DNA of 64,000 bases from assembly GCF_046000175.1 (NCBI RefSeq), contig NZ_JBEOMB010000048.1, positions 58,974-122,973 on the forward strand, in the 5' to 3' direction. The position numbers and the translations under genes were made by a program. A model generated the notes under the pieces. It did not search any database and was not told the DNA's origin. It saw only the letters and a list, made by a program, of their open reading frames with translations. The DNA is from Rhodoplanes sp046000175 (GTDB taxonomy: Bacteria; Pseudomonadota; Alphaproteobacteria; Rhizobiales; Xanthobacteraceae). Positions 47,569 through 55,768 of this stretch are shown here, piece by piece (the first letter of the stretch is position 1; the number at the start of each line of letters is the position of its first letter).

Positions 47569-47670
47569 GTCATTCCGGGGCGGCGCGCAGCGCCGAACCG
47601 GAATCCAACCCAGAATGCCGAGTTTGCCGCTGGATTCCGGGTTCGCGCCTTCGGCACGCCCCGGAATGAC
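47569..47670. repeat. Palindromic intergenic repeat, family A copy 5
   Basis: Outer arms GTCATTCCGGGGCG and CGCCCCGGAATGAC. The left inner arm has lost one C (GCCGAACCGGAATCCAACCC) relative to the other copies. It lies within the repeat island. Confidence 0.9.
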
Positions 47671-47685
47671 CAACTCTGCAAAGAC

Positions 47686-47780
47686 CTCGCGAAGGCGGAG
47701 CACCCAGTACGCCGCAGCCTTTCGACTGAAACAACGAACGCCGGTGGATACTGGGCCGTCCGCCTGCGCGGACGGCGACC
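47686..47780. repeat. Intergenic repeat, family C copy 2
   Basis: It contains CGCGAAGGCGGAGCACCCAG and GGATACTGGGCCGTCCGCCT, matching the copy at 4456-4555 outside a variable centre. It directly follows family A copy 5, so one repeat may have inserted next to another. Confidence 0.8.
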
Positions 47781-48120
47781 ACCGAGAGGCAGTGCCTTTA
47801 CGTCTAACTCAGCGCCTATGGGGTCGTGCCCGCGCATGACGCTCGCATGCGTGGCACGCGATGTGTGCACCCCGGAGCGCCTTCGCGGGGACGAGCGGAA
47901 GCCGGGCTCCGATTCATCACGGCCGAAAGCTGCCAACGGGCAAAGCCGCTCGGTGGTCGTCGTCCGCGCCTGCGAGCATCAGGAGCGCGCTTCGGTGGCC
48001 TGATCACGGCGCTCGTCGATCTGATCACGTCGGACCATCGAGGTAAGCGGAGAAGGGGCCGAGTTGAGCGGAGACGAGGCGTGCAGGACGGCGCGCGCGG
48101 GTGCGGGCGATCCGACCACA

Positions 48121-48300
48121 ACAAAAAACGCTCGCTGCGGAGCAGGAGCGTTCGGTCGGCGTCCATCTGTAACGAAAAGGGTAGGCGATGATCGGAAGCG
48201 GTCTATGTGGGCTTTGCCTCACTGATGCAGCCCGAGGGGACCGCTTCCGACCTGATCCGTTGTGGGGGTAGCCGCTCCACCGAGATCCCAACGAAGACCA
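48121..48300 (-). ncRNA. Candidate structured RNA with terminator
   Basis: On the minus strand a perfect 11-bp stem (48239-48249 with 48193-48203) encloses a nested GGGCT/AGCCC stem. About 40 bases on comes an intrinsic terminator (AACGCTC/GAGCGTT, 48127-48152, with TTTTTT at 48123-48128). A second short hairpin lies near 48262-48280. TTGACA at 48491-48496 is a possible -35 but its -10 (GACCAT) is poor, so the 5' end is unknown. I could not match the sequence to SRP RNA, 6S, tmRNA or RNase P RNA. Confidence 0.45.
48127..48152 (-). terminator. Intrinsic terminator, minus strand
   Basis: A 7-bp stem AACGCTC/GAGCGTT with an inner GCT/AGC pair is followed on the minus strand by six T (48123-48128). 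No protein gene lies upstream of it on that strand, which supports a small RNA. Confidence 0.75.
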
Positions 48301-48718
48301 TCAGTGTTTAACGCGGCTTTGCGAGCCCGGTGGCATTTCACCTCCCGCTCTCTGCGCCGGTGCTCACGAGCTGGGTAACAGCGCGTCAGCCGCCTGGCTC
48401 ATCATCGGCTTCGACCGGTTCTTTGGATCAGTGGATCGACCGGAACCATCTCGAAGCTGACGATGAGATGGTCGCGCCGATGCCGGGTTTTGTCAAGACG
48501 ATCGCGACTCGATGGGTGAATTTCTTGTTGCGATGGTCGGGCGCTCGACCACTGCGCTGCAGCATCGCGCGCTCATGCCGGCGGGCGAGGAGACCTCGGG
48601 ACGAGGAGGACACGGGACCGGAGGTGTGGCGACCGCGCCGGCCGACGTGGCTGTCAAACGCATCGCCACCCTCCGCGCATCACGAGCCCACACGGCGGGC
48701 GTGATATCTCACGTCATC

Positions 48719-48787
48719 TGATCACGTGAGCGCGACTGATCACGCGAGCACGACGGATCACGCGAGCACAGGATCACGCCAGCATCG
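48719..48787 (-). repeat. Tandem array over the peroxidase stop codon
   Basis: Four units of 16-18 bp share GATCACGYGAGCRC (starts 48719, 48737, 48755, 48771). The rightmost lies in the end of the gpx gene and contains its stop (48774-48776); the others repeat the stop context downstream of it. Confidence 0.88.
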
Positions 48788-49340
48788 TCGCGACGGCCGT
48801 CACGATCCGCGTGTCGGTAGGCTCGACCGGTGCGCCGAACGCCGCGGCGATGCGGCCGTCGCGATCGACCAGGTACTTGTGGAAGTTCCAGCGCGGCGTG
48901 TCGAGTGGCCGCTCGAGCGCGGCCCAGCGGTAGAACGGATGCGCGTCGGCGCCGCGCACGCGCGTCTTCGCCGCGATCGGGAAGGTCACGCCGTAACGAT
49001 GCGTCGTGTGGTCGATGCTCGCCGGGTCGCCCGGCTCCTGGCCGCCGAAGTCGTCGGACGGCACGCCGACGACGAGGAGGCCGGCGGCGCCGAAGCGCTT
49101 CCACAGCGCCTCGAGCCCGGCATACTGGGGCGTGTATCCGCACAGCGACGCCGTGTTGACGACGAGGATCGGCTTGCCGGCATGCGCCGCCAGGCGGATC
49201 GGCGCCGCGTCCGGTCGGGCGAAGGTGTGGGTCCACGCATTGGCGCGGCTGCGGTCGGTCGCGAGCGCGGCCGAGGTCGCGCCCGCCGTGGCGGTCGACG
49301 CGATCAGTGATCCGAGCAGGGTTCGACGATCGATCGTCAC
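48774..49340 (-). CDS. Glutathione peroxidase, probably Tat-exported
   Basis: The 188-residue thiol peroxidase of the GPx family reduces hydroperoxides. The catalytic site is VNTASLCGYTPQYAGLEALW, with Cys rather than selenocysteine; the Gln/Trp partners are in GVPSDDFGGQEPGD and PRWNFHKYLVDRDGRI. With GTG start at 49340, GAGG is 7 bases upstream and the N-terminus IDRRTLLGSLIASTATAGAT looks like a twin-arginine export signal. Most bacterial GPx proteins are cytoplasmic, so this one may work in the periplasm with a non-glutathione reductant. Confidence 0.85.
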   Translation of the reverse strand: MTIDRRTLLGSLIASTATAGATSAALATDRSRANAWTHTFARPDAAPIRLAAHAGKPILVVNTASLCGYTPQYAGLEALWKRFGAAGLLVVGVPSDDFGGQEPGDPASIDHTTHRYGVTFPIAAKTRVRGADAHPFYRWAALERPLDTPRWNFHKYLVDRDGRIAAAFGAPVEPTDTRIVTAVATMLA

Positions 49341-49476
49341 GACATGCCTCGATGCAGTCCGACCAGCAGCGATCTCATCACAAGCAGACGTGATCAGGAC
49401 AGAGCAACGTGCGGCGGTGAAATCGCCGCCGTGATCTCGAGCGATGTCCACCGACGGTGCGCCACTCTCCGCTCAT

Positions 49477-49555
49477 GCCCGTGAAAGCGGGCATCCAGGT
49501 CCAAACGTCGTGACGCCCCCGGAGTCCCCGCCTTCGCGGGGACGAGCGGAGGTCG
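49477..49555. repeat. Intergenic repeat modules, family H
   Basis: Two short hairpin modules, ATGCCCGTGAAAGCGGGCAT and GTCCCCGCCTTCGCGGGGAC, lie between the peroxidase and zeta-like genes. The second module has a relative at 47870-47896. They look like fragments of common alphaproteobacterial intergenic repeats. Confidence 0.6.
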
Positions 49556-49590
49556 GGGTCGGGTCGAGACGGCCGAGCGTCGCTCCAACG

Positions 49591-49917
49591 TCAGTCGGTG
49601 GCGCTGAGCTGGCCCATGGCGTCGCGGTGCAGCTCGCCGATCTTGCTCGCCACCGCGTCGCGCGAGATCGGCACGCCGGCGCGGTTGAGGTCGTACCAGA
49701 GCTTCTGCACGATCGCCTCGCTGCCGTTCATCGTGCCGGAGGCATGCACCTCGGCCGCATAGATCGCCAGCGTGTCGTCGCGCATCCGCATCAGTCGCCC
49801 GGCCCACAGGCCGGCCAGCGCGTTGCGGCGCGCCGGAATGCTGTCGCGGGTGTCGGCTTCGGGGCACCAGTCCTGGGTGGTGGCGCGGCGGGCGATCGTC
49901 TCGACTTCCATGGTCAT
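49591..49917 (-). CDS. ATPase inhibitor zeta (DUF1476) paralogue
   Basis: The 108-residue protein is similar to the alphaproteobacterial F1-ATPase inhibitor subunit zeta (DUF1476) in its helical bundle: PARRNALAGLWAGRLMRMRD, TLAIYAAEVHASG and KLWYDLNRAGVPISRDAVAS. The N-terminal inhibitory region normally seen in zeta (a charged REKAFE-type stretch) is replaced by EVETIARRATTQDWCPEADT, so inhibition of ATP synthase is doubtful. GGAGGA precedes ATG 49917. It is probably a divergent second copy. Confidence 0.75.
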   Translation of the reverse strand: MTMEVETIARRATTQDWCPEADTRDSIPARRNALAGLWAGRLMRMRDDTLAIYAAEVHASGTMNGSEAIVQKLWYDLNRAGVPISRDAVASKIGELHRDAMGQLSATD

Positions 49918-50261
49918 GCGGGGTTTCCTCCGGTCGTTCGATACGGACGGCTCCTGGCCGATACGTCGGAGCACCGGCGTTGGAGCAGTCTGCGATCGGC
50001 CCGGTTCGACGAGGCCCATGCGACAGCGCGCGTCGGGGCCTCGGCCGTCGTCCGGTCCTGATCAGGAGGTTTACTTATAGACGAACGTCGCATCTGTCCA
50101 GCGACGGGAGGCCGCGCCGGGCCGCACGGGTCGGATGTAGCCGCATCGGTTTAGCCGCGCGCCTGGCGCACGTCCCTTCGAACCCGGGCGCGCATCGCCG
50201 GCACCAATCGCGATCGGACCGCCGGCCGACCCGGCGGTCGCACCCCGACGGGAGGAGGCCG

Positions 50262-50522
50262 ATGGTACGAAGGCGGATGGCACGACGACTGCGCGTTCTG
50301 ACGGTGGGCCTGCTGCTGGGCGGGATCGGCGCCGCGACGGCGAACGCCCAGGGCGAGTATCGCGGCACGCCGGCCCAGCAGCGGGCCTGCCGACCGGACG
50401 TGTTCCGGCTGTGCGCCGGGGAAATCCCGAACGTCAAGGCGATCACGGCCTGCCTGGCCGCCCGGGTCAGCCGGCTGAGCCCGGATTGCCGCGCCGTGTT
50501 CGAGGCGGCGGGGTACCGGTAG
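50262..50522 (+). CDS. Small secreted cysteine-rich protein
   Basis: The 86-residue product has a signal peptide (RRLRVLTVGLLLGGIGAATA, cut near ANAQ) and a mature part of about 57 residues with four Cys: RACRPDVFRLCAGEIPNVKA and TACLAARVSRLSPDCRAVFE. Similar short proteins are common in Bradyrhizobiaceae; two disulfides are likely. GGAGGAGG lies just before ATG 50262. Function is unknown. Confidence 0.8.
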   Translation: MVRRRMARRLRVLTVGLLLGGIGAATANAQGEYRGTPAQQRACRPDVFRLCAGEIPNVKAITACLAARVSRLSPDCRAVFEAAGYR

Positions 50523-50628
50523 CGCGCGTCGGGCCGCCCCGCGCCCGATCGGCGCCGCCGAACCGGCTTTCGGTCGGCTTGTTTGTCGGCGCCGCGTTCC
50601 GCACAATCCCGTCCGGGTGAGGGCGGGC

Positions 50629-51219
50629 ATGGACGTGGGACGGATCGGGGCACGCGACGAGCAGATGATGCGCCGGGCGATCGCGCTCGGCCGCGGCGGC
50701 GGCATGCGCGAACTGCCGTTCGCCTGCGTGATCTGCCGCGACGACGAGGTGATCGCGGAGGCGACCAACGCGGTGCGACAAGCCCAGGACGTCACGCGCC
50801 ACGCCGAGATCGTCGCGATGGCTCAGGCGCGTCGCGTGCTCGGCCGGCGCAGCCTCGCCGGCTGCACCCTCTACACGACGGTCGAGCCGTGCGCGATGTG
50901 CTCCTTCGCGATCCGCGAATCGCGCGTCGGCCGGGTCGTCTTCGGGCTGCGCTCGCCCCTGATGGGCGGCCATTCCAAGTGGAGCATCCTCGCCGAGCCC
51001 GAGCTGTCGCGCGCCATGCCGGAGGTGTTCGGGGCGCCGCCCGAGGTCCGGCCCGACCTGCTCGCCGGCGAGGTGGAGCGGAGCTGGCTCGGTTGGAACC
51101 CGCTGATCTGGACGATCATCCGGATGCGCGGGTGCTTCACGGTGCATCCCGGGGCGGAGACGCCGGCCGTGGCCCGGCCGCGCCGGCGCATGCTGCGGAC
51201 GCTGTTTCCCGGTTTCTGA
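50629..51219 (+). CDS. CMP/dCMP-type nucleoside deaminase
   Basis: The 196-residue zinc hydrolase of the cytidine/guanine/tRNA-adenosine deaminase superfamily carries the active site HAEIVAMAQA (His and catalytic Glu) and TVEPCAMCSFAIRESR (two zinc Cys). The Asn in ATNAV is the usual substrate residue. The C-terminal extension (about 120-196) is longer than in TadA. A purine or pyrimidine base or nucleoside is the likely substrate. ATG 50629 has GAGGGCGGG upstream; GTG 50617 is an alternative. Confidence 0.85.
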   Translation: MDVGRIGARDEQMMRRAIALGRGGGMRELPFACVICRDDEVIAEATNAVRQAQDVTRHAEIVAMAQARRVLGRRSLAGCTLYTTVEPCAMCSFAIRESRVGRVVFGLRSPLMGGHSKWSILAEPELSRAMPEVFGAPPEVRPDLLAGEVERSWLGWNPLIWTIIRMRGCFTVHPGAETPAVARPRRRMLRTLFPGF

Positions 51220-51224
51220 TCCCG

Positions 51225-51264
51225 CGTCACCGGATCGTGTCGTCACCGGATCGTGTCGTCACCG
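51225..51264. repeat. 16-bp tandem array after deaminase gene
   Basis: Two identical units CGTCACCGGATCGTGT (51225-51240, 51241-51256) and a partial third begin 5 bases after the deaminase stop and include the stop of the small minus-strand gene. Confidence 0.92.
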
Positions 51265-51432
51265 TCGCGCTGTGACGCCCGCCAGCGGGCCGGCCGGGTC
51301 GCCGACGCCATGGGCGCCGCGCATCGGCAGCATCAGGCCGAGCATCAGGCAGGCGAGGAACACCAGCGCAAGGGCGATCGCCAAGGTCCGGCCGGGACCG
51401 GCCGGCAGCGGCGGAAGCGAACGGACGGTCAT
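51259..51432 (-). CDS. Small single-span membrane protein
   Basis: A 57-residue reading frame from ATG 51432 has GAGGAGG five bases upstream, a strong ribosome-binding site. The product has a basic/proline-rich N-terminus, one hydrophobic segment (TLAIALALVFLACLMLGLML, about 16-35) and a polar tail ending VTARR. I do not recognise the family. The gene converges on the deaminase gene, with the 16-bp repeat between and over its stop. Confidence 0.55.
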   Translation of the reverse strand: MTVRSLPPLPAGPGRTLAIALALVFLACLMLGLMLPMRGAHGVGDPAGPLAGVTARR

Positions 51433-51711
51433 GCGAGCCTCCTCGAAACGGACGACTTCGACCAGAGACGACCGCGAACGCAGATGTCCTCGGACGCGAC
51501 GGTCGGGCGGCTCATCGGCCCGGCACGACGAGCCTGCGCCGGTGCCCCGGCGGCGCCATGCGCCACGTCAACAATCGGCATTCGTCGGAGGTTCGTGACC
51601 GGCAAGACGGCGGTAACCACCGCAGCCGGTGCGGGCGATCATGGTGCTGAGGGCTCGAACGCGGCGACGGCCCGGCGCGACAACACCACACCTCCGCAAC
51701 GGACCGCGCCG

Positions 51712-51894
51712 ATGTCGCCGCTCGAACGCCTCGCCTACGCCGCCGCCGGCCTCGCCTTGGTGCTCGGCGGGCTCGTCTCGACCGAGCTCGGCTCGTCCCG
51801 TCGGCTCGCCGCGGCGCCGCCGGTCGTCGCGGCCGGTACGCCGTGCATGATCGTTCCGGACTGCCTGCGTCCGTCGCGTCCGGCCGGCGGGTGA
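51712..51894 (+). CDS. Small hypothetical protein with N-terminal anchor
   Basis: The 60-residue frame (MSPLERLAYAAAGLALVLGG) has one hydrophobic N-terminal segment and two Cys in PCMIVPDCLR. The ribosome-binding site is weak and no family is recognised. It could be a small exported protein or a chance frame. Confidence 0.35.
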   Translation: MSPLERLAYAAAGLALVLGGLVSTELGSSRRLAAAPPVVAAGTPCMIVPDCLRPSRPAGG

Positions 51895-51941
51895 GGCGGA
51901 TCATGCGGGTATCGCGCTCGGCCGCCGGCGAGGCGGCGTGC

Positions 51942-52406
51942 TCAGCCGCGGCGCAGGCGTGCGACGAGGCCCTGGTGGCCCTGGCGCATCACCACGTCGT
52001 GGTTCCAGGCGAAGGCTCTTCGGGCGAGCGGGGCGACGAGACGCAGCCCCGGCGCCGCGACCGTCACGGTCCAGTCGTAGGTGACGCGGGTGCCGCCGCG
52101 GATCGCGGCGAGCCGCCAGCAGCCGGTGCCGTCGAGCGTGCCCGAGGCGCGGCCCGCGATCAGCGCCAGCGGCTCGACCCGGGTGGTGAGAATCTCGAAG
52201 GCGAAGCGGTAGGGCAGGGCGGTCTTCCATGCGAAGCGGATGCGCGAGCCGACGCCCGCGGCGTCGCCCGGATCGATCACGTCGGCCCGGGTGACGGCGG
52301 GCCACCAGGCCGGCCAGTCCTGCGGGCGCATCAGCTCGGCCCAAACCCGCTCCGGCGGGGCCGGAACATCCCAGGTGGTCAGCAGATGAAAATCGGCGCG
52401 CGACAT
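51942..52406 (-). CDS. SRPBCC-family protein
   Basis: The 154-residue protein has a START/polyketide-cyclase-like fold (TTWDVPAPPERVWAELMRPQ, DWPAWWPAVTRADVIDPGD, GSRIRFAWKTALPYRFAFEI and a final helix VVMRQGHQGLVARLRRG). Such proteins bind hydrophobic ligands or catalyse cyclisation; the ligand here is unknown. It is divergent from the DUF2339 gene. Confidence 0.82.
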   Translation of the reverse strand: MSRADFHLLTTWDVPAPPERVWAELMRPQDWPAWWPAVTRADVIDPGDAAGVGSRIRFAWKTALPYRFAFEILTTRVEPLALIAGRASGTLDGTGCWRLAAIRGGTRVTYDWTVTVAAPGLRLVAPLARRAFAWNHDVVMRQGHQGLVARLRRG

Positions 52407-52569
52407 GCGCGATCCTGCGCGGGCGAATGCGGCCCGGCGAGGGCGCCGCCGTATTCGACCCTCGCGCTTCACCGGCCGCGAACGCTTTCGTCGTAGGCTC
52501 TTCGTTCCCAAGGATACCTTCGCCGCGCGCGGGTGCCGCCGCTGCGTGCGCCGACGCAGAGAGGCCGAC

Positions 52570-55371
52570 ATGGAAGTGCTCGCGCTGCTGGCCGCCCTCG
52601 CGGCGATCATCCTGGCCTGGAGCGAGACGCGCCGCGTCGCCGCGCTGAAGGCGCGGCTCGCCGGACTCGAGCAGCAGGTGATCGCCCTGCGCGAGGAGCT
52701 GCGGAGCGACCCGCCGGTCAGGCCGGTGCGTCGCGACGCCTGGCGGCCCGAGGCGGGCGCGCCGGCCGCGGAGTCCGCGGCCGAGCCGGCGCCACCGTCG
52801 CCGCCCGAAGCGACCGGGACGAAGGCTCCCGACGAGACCGCGGCCGCCGCCGCACCGCCTCCGGTGCCTCCCGGTCCGCCGTCCTCCGTGCCGCCGGTGC
52901 GGACCGCCGCCGCGACGGGCGCTGCCGCGCAGCCTCCGGCGCCGGTGTCCGCGCCGGAGCCCGAGCGTGGATTCGAGGAACGCTTCGGCACCCAGTGGGT
53001 CGTATGGATCGGCGGCGTCGCGCTGGCGCTCGGCGGCATCTTCATGGTCCGCTACTCGATCGAGCAGGGCCTGCTCGGCCCCGGCGTGCGGGTCGCGCTC
53101 GGCGCGCTCTTGGCGGCCGCGCTGGTCGCTGCTGGCGAGTGGACGCGGCGCAACGAGGTGCGCCTCGGCGCCGTCGCGGTGCCCAGCGCGCATGTGCCGA
53201 GCATCCTGACGGCGGCCGGCACCACGGTCGCCTATGCGACCGTCTACGCCGCCTATGCGCTCTACGGCTTCCTGTCGCCGCCCATAGCCTTCCTGCTGCT
53301 CGGCGTCGTCGCGCTGGCGACGCTCGCGGCGGCGCTGCTGCACGGCCCGGCGCTCGCCGGGCTCGGGCTGGTCGGTGCCTATGTGACGCCGCTCCTCGTC
53401 TCCACCGAGGAGCCGAGCTTCTGGGCGCTGTACCTCTATCTGATCGTCGTCACGGCGGCCGCCTATGCGCTGGCGCGGGCGCGGCTGTGGCGCTGGCTGG
53501 CGCTGACCGCGGTCTGTTTCGCGAGCGCCTGGACGCTGCCCGGCATCGCCGAGGCGGCGGTCGCGACCGCCGTGCCGCACGCCGTCTACATGGTCGTGGG
53601 TTTCGCCCTCGCCGCCGCCCTGATCGTCGCCGGCCTGCTGTTCGGGCCGACCGCCGAGCCCGACACGGTCGACGAGATCTCGTCGCTGTCGCTCGCCGCC
53701 TGGCTGGTGCCGGCCGGTCTCCTCACGATGGTCAGCGGCCACGACTCCGTCGCGCTGAGCGGCTTCGTGCTCATGGTCGTCGCCACGGTCGGGATCGCCT
53801 GGCGCAGCACCGCGGCGCTCGGCGCCGTGCCGGTCGCGGCCGGGCTCGCCGTGCTGGTGATGGCCGAATGGGCGACGGAGACCAGGCTCGACAGCCTGAT
53901 CGCGCCGGCTGGCCCGGTGGCGGGGGCCGTGCCGGAGCCGGTGCGTGCGTCCTTCACGCTGCATCTCCTCGCCGGCTTCGGCTTCGCGGCGCTGTTCGGC
54001 GTCGCGGGCTTCTTCGCGCAAGGCCGGGCCGCGCGACCCGTGATCCCGCAGGTGTGGGCGTGGTGCGCGATCGCGACGCCGCTCCTGATCCTGATCGCGC
54101 TTTACTGGCGCATCGCCGGCTTCGACCAGTCCATTCCGTTTGCCGGGCTCGCGTTGCTGCTCGCCGCGCTGTTCGCGGTCGCAACCGAGACGCTGGTGCG
54201 CCGGCCCGACCGGCCGGGCCTCGCGGCGGGGCAGGCGATCTTCGCGGTCGGCACCATCGCGGCGCTGGCGCTGGCGCTGACCATGGCGCTGGAGAAGGGC
54301 TTCCTCACGATCGCGCTCGCCCTGACGGTGCCGGGCATCGCGCTCGTCGAGCGCCACCGGCCGCTGCCGGCGCTGCGGCTCCTCGCCGCCGCGATGGCGC
54401 TCGTGGTGCTCGCCCGCATCGGCTGGGAGCCGCGCATCGTCGGCGACGCGGTCGGCGACACGCCGATCCTCAACTGGCTCCTGTGGGGCTACGGCGTGCC
54501 GGCGCTCGCCTTCTGGACCGCCGGGCATCTCCTCCGCCAGCGCGCCGACGACGCCGCGGCCCGCACCGTCGACGTGCTGGCGATCCTGTTCACGGTGCTG
54601 CTGGTCACGCTGGAGATCCGACACCTCGTCCAGGGCGGCGACGTCTACGCCGTGCCGCGGCGCCCGCTCGCCGAGGTCGGCCTCCAGGTGGCGGCGTGGC
54701 TGGCGCTGGCCATCGGGCTCGAACGGCTGCGGCTGCGCACCCGATCGATCGTGCACGACCTCGGCGCGCTGGTGATGGCCGTGCTGGCGCTCGCCGGCAT
54801 CGTCGGTGGGCTGGTCGTCGTCGCGAACCCGCTGATCACCGGCGACGCGGTCGGCGGCCCGTTCGTCAACCTGATCTTGCTCGGCTACGGCGTGCCGGCC
54901 GTGCTGGCCGCGACGCTCGCGCTCGTCTCACGTCATACCCGGCCAATGGCCTATCGGGCAGTCGCCGCGACGGCCGCGGTCGGCCTCACGCTGATGTGGC
55001 TCAGCCTGGAGATCCGCCGCGTCTACCACGGCGCCGTGCTGACCGTCGGGCCGACCGGCGATCTCGAACAGTACACCTATTCGGCCGCCTGGCTCGGCTT
55101 CGGCGTGCTCCTGCTGATCACCGGAATCCTGCTGCGCTCGCAGCCGGCCCGGCTCGCCTCCGCGGCCGTCGTCACCCTGACGGTCGCCAAGGTGTTCCTC
55201 TACGACATGGCCGGGCTCACCGGCATGTTCCGCGCCCTGTCCTTCATCGGCCTCGGCCTGGTGCTGGTCGGCATCGGCCTCTTGTACCAGCGCCTGCTGT
55301 TCCCGCGACGCCCGGCGCCGGCACCGGCACCGGCGCGCACGCCGGAGGGCGGGGCAGGGGGCGGTGTCTGA
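52570..55371 (+). CDS. DUF2339 giant membrane protein
   Basis: The 933-residue inner-membrane protein begins with a short hydrophobic segment and coiled coil (ETRRVAALKARLAGLEQQVI), a Pro/Ala-rich linker (about 50-140), then the conserved FEERFGTQWVVWIGGVALAL start of the DUF2339 domain. More than twenty further hydrophobic segments follow. The function of DUF2339 proteins is unknown; the layout suggests a polytopic envelope protein. The end is Pro/Ala-rich. Half of a family A repeat lies just after the stop. Confidence 0.88.
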   Translation: MEVLALLAALAAIILAWSETRRVAALKARLAGLEQQVIALREELRSDPPVRPVRRDAWRPEAGAPAAESAAEPAPPSPPEATGTKAPDETAAAAAPPPVPPGPPSSVPPVRTAAATGAAAQPPAPVSAPEPERGFEERFGTQWVVWIGGVALALGGIFMVRYSIEQGLLGPGVRVALGALLAAALVAAGEWTRRNEVRLGAVAVPSAHVPSILTAAGTTVAYATVYAAYALYGFLSPPIAFLLLGVVALATLAAALLHGPALAGLGLVGAYVTPLLVSTEEPSFWALYLYLIVVTAAAYALARARLWRWLALTAVCFASAWTLPGIAEAAVATAVPHAVYMVVGFALAAALIVAGLLFGPTAEPDTVDEISSLSLAAWLVPAGLLTMVSGHDSVALSGFVLMVVATVGIAWRSTAALGAVPVAAGLAVLVMAEWATETRLDSLIAPAGPVAGAVPEPVRASFTLHLLAGFGFAALFGVAGFFAQGRAARPVIPQVWAWCAIATPLLILIALYWRIAGFDQSIPFAGLALLLAALFAVATETLVRRPDRPGLAAGQAIFAVGTIAALALALTMALEKGFLTIALALTVPGIALVERHRPLPALRLLAAAMALVVLARIGWEPRIVGDAVGDTPILNWLLWGYGVPALAFWTAGHLLRQRADDAAARTVDVLAILFTVLLVTLEIRHLVQGGDVYAVPRRPLAEVGLQVAAWLALAIGLERLRLRTRSIVHDLGALVMAVLALAGIVGGLVVVANPLITGDAVGGPFVNLILLGYGVPAVLAATLALVSRHTRPMAYRAVAATAAVGLTLMWLSLEIRRVYHGAVLTVGPTGDLEQYTYSAAWLGFGVLLLITGILLRSQPARLASAAVVTLTVAKVFLYDMAGLTGMFRALSFIGLGLVLVGIGLLYQRLLFPRRPAPAPAPARTPEGGAGGGV

Positions 55372-55415
55372 TGTCGCGGTCGCCCCGGAATGACGCGACG
55401 TCACGATGCGATCAA

Positions 55416-55445
55416 ACAAAAAAGACGGAGCCTCGGCTCCGCCTT
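55416..55445 (-). terminator. Intrinsic terminator for the chemoreceptor operon
   Basis: On the minus strand the stem CGGAGCC/GGCTCCG is followed by TCTTTTTTG, 43 bases beyond the stop of the small coiled-coil gene. Confidence 0.85.
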
Positions 55446-55487
55446 CGTGCTTCTGCTTCGGCTTTCTTCGCCGTGATGGCAAGGGCC

Positions 55488-55760
55488 TCAGCGCCGCCCG
55501 CCGCGCTCCAGCCGGTCGCGCGCAGCCGTGGCGGCGGCCTTCAGGCGGCCGATCTGCGCCTCGACGACGTTGATGCGGGACGCGACCGCGGCGAGGTCGT
55601 CCCGGCTCGCCGCAACGCTGCCGCGCCAGGCGCCGAGCAGCGCCTCCACCTCGGCGAGATGCGAGCGGCGGATGCGCAGCGCCGCCGCGGTCTTGGCGGC
55701 CGCATCGCCCGGGCCGCTATGCGGAGCCGGCCTGCGCATCACTGTGCCGACCTCGTCCAT
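55488..55760 (-). CDS. Small coiled-coil protein after chemoreceptor
   Basis: The 90-residue, mostly helical protein shows heptad-like stretches (SHLAEVEALLGAWRGSVAAS and DLAAVASRINVVEAQIGRLK). It starts 8 bases after the chemoreceptor stop and ends before a terminator, so it is the second gene of a two-gene operon. I do not recognise the family. ATG 55742 is an alternative start. Confidence 0.6.
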   Translation of the reverse strand: MDEVGTVMRRPAPHSGPGDAAAKTAAALRIRRSHLAEVEALLGAWRGSVAASRDDLAAVASRINVVEAQIGRLKAAATAARDRLERGGRR

Positions 55761-55768
55761 CGTGCCGC

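Larger units (their letters stand above)
46920..48773. other. Gene-free repeat island
   Basis: About 1.85 kb without a credible protein gene. It contains a 15-bp tandem array (47239-47303), a short dyad around 47416-47445 (GTCATCGCCGGGCTCCGACC with its complement), a family A copy (47569-47670), a family C copy (47686-47780) and fragments (47531-47548; 47870-47896). A structured minus-strand element with a terminator lies at 48121-48300. Open frames here are translations of the repeats. The base composition is more mixed than in the neighbouring genes. Confidence 0.75.

Noticed and set aside
47479..48003. A 174-codon plus-strand frame in the repeat island
   Set aside because: Its sequence is the translation of family A and C repeats (for example IPGRRAAPN and GYWAVRLRG), which recur in other intergenic regions in other frames.
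48187..48260. Hairpin considered as SRP (4.5S) RNA
   Set aside because: A CAGGTC-GGAAG resemblance exists, but the conserved GGAA-tetraloop and symmetric-loop context of SRP domain IV is missing.
48330..48704. A 124-codon plus-strand frame after the candidate small RNA
   Set aside because: No family, no ribosome-binding site, and Ser/Arg/Pro-rich shadow-like composition at its end. I also looked for a transposase remnant and could not support one.
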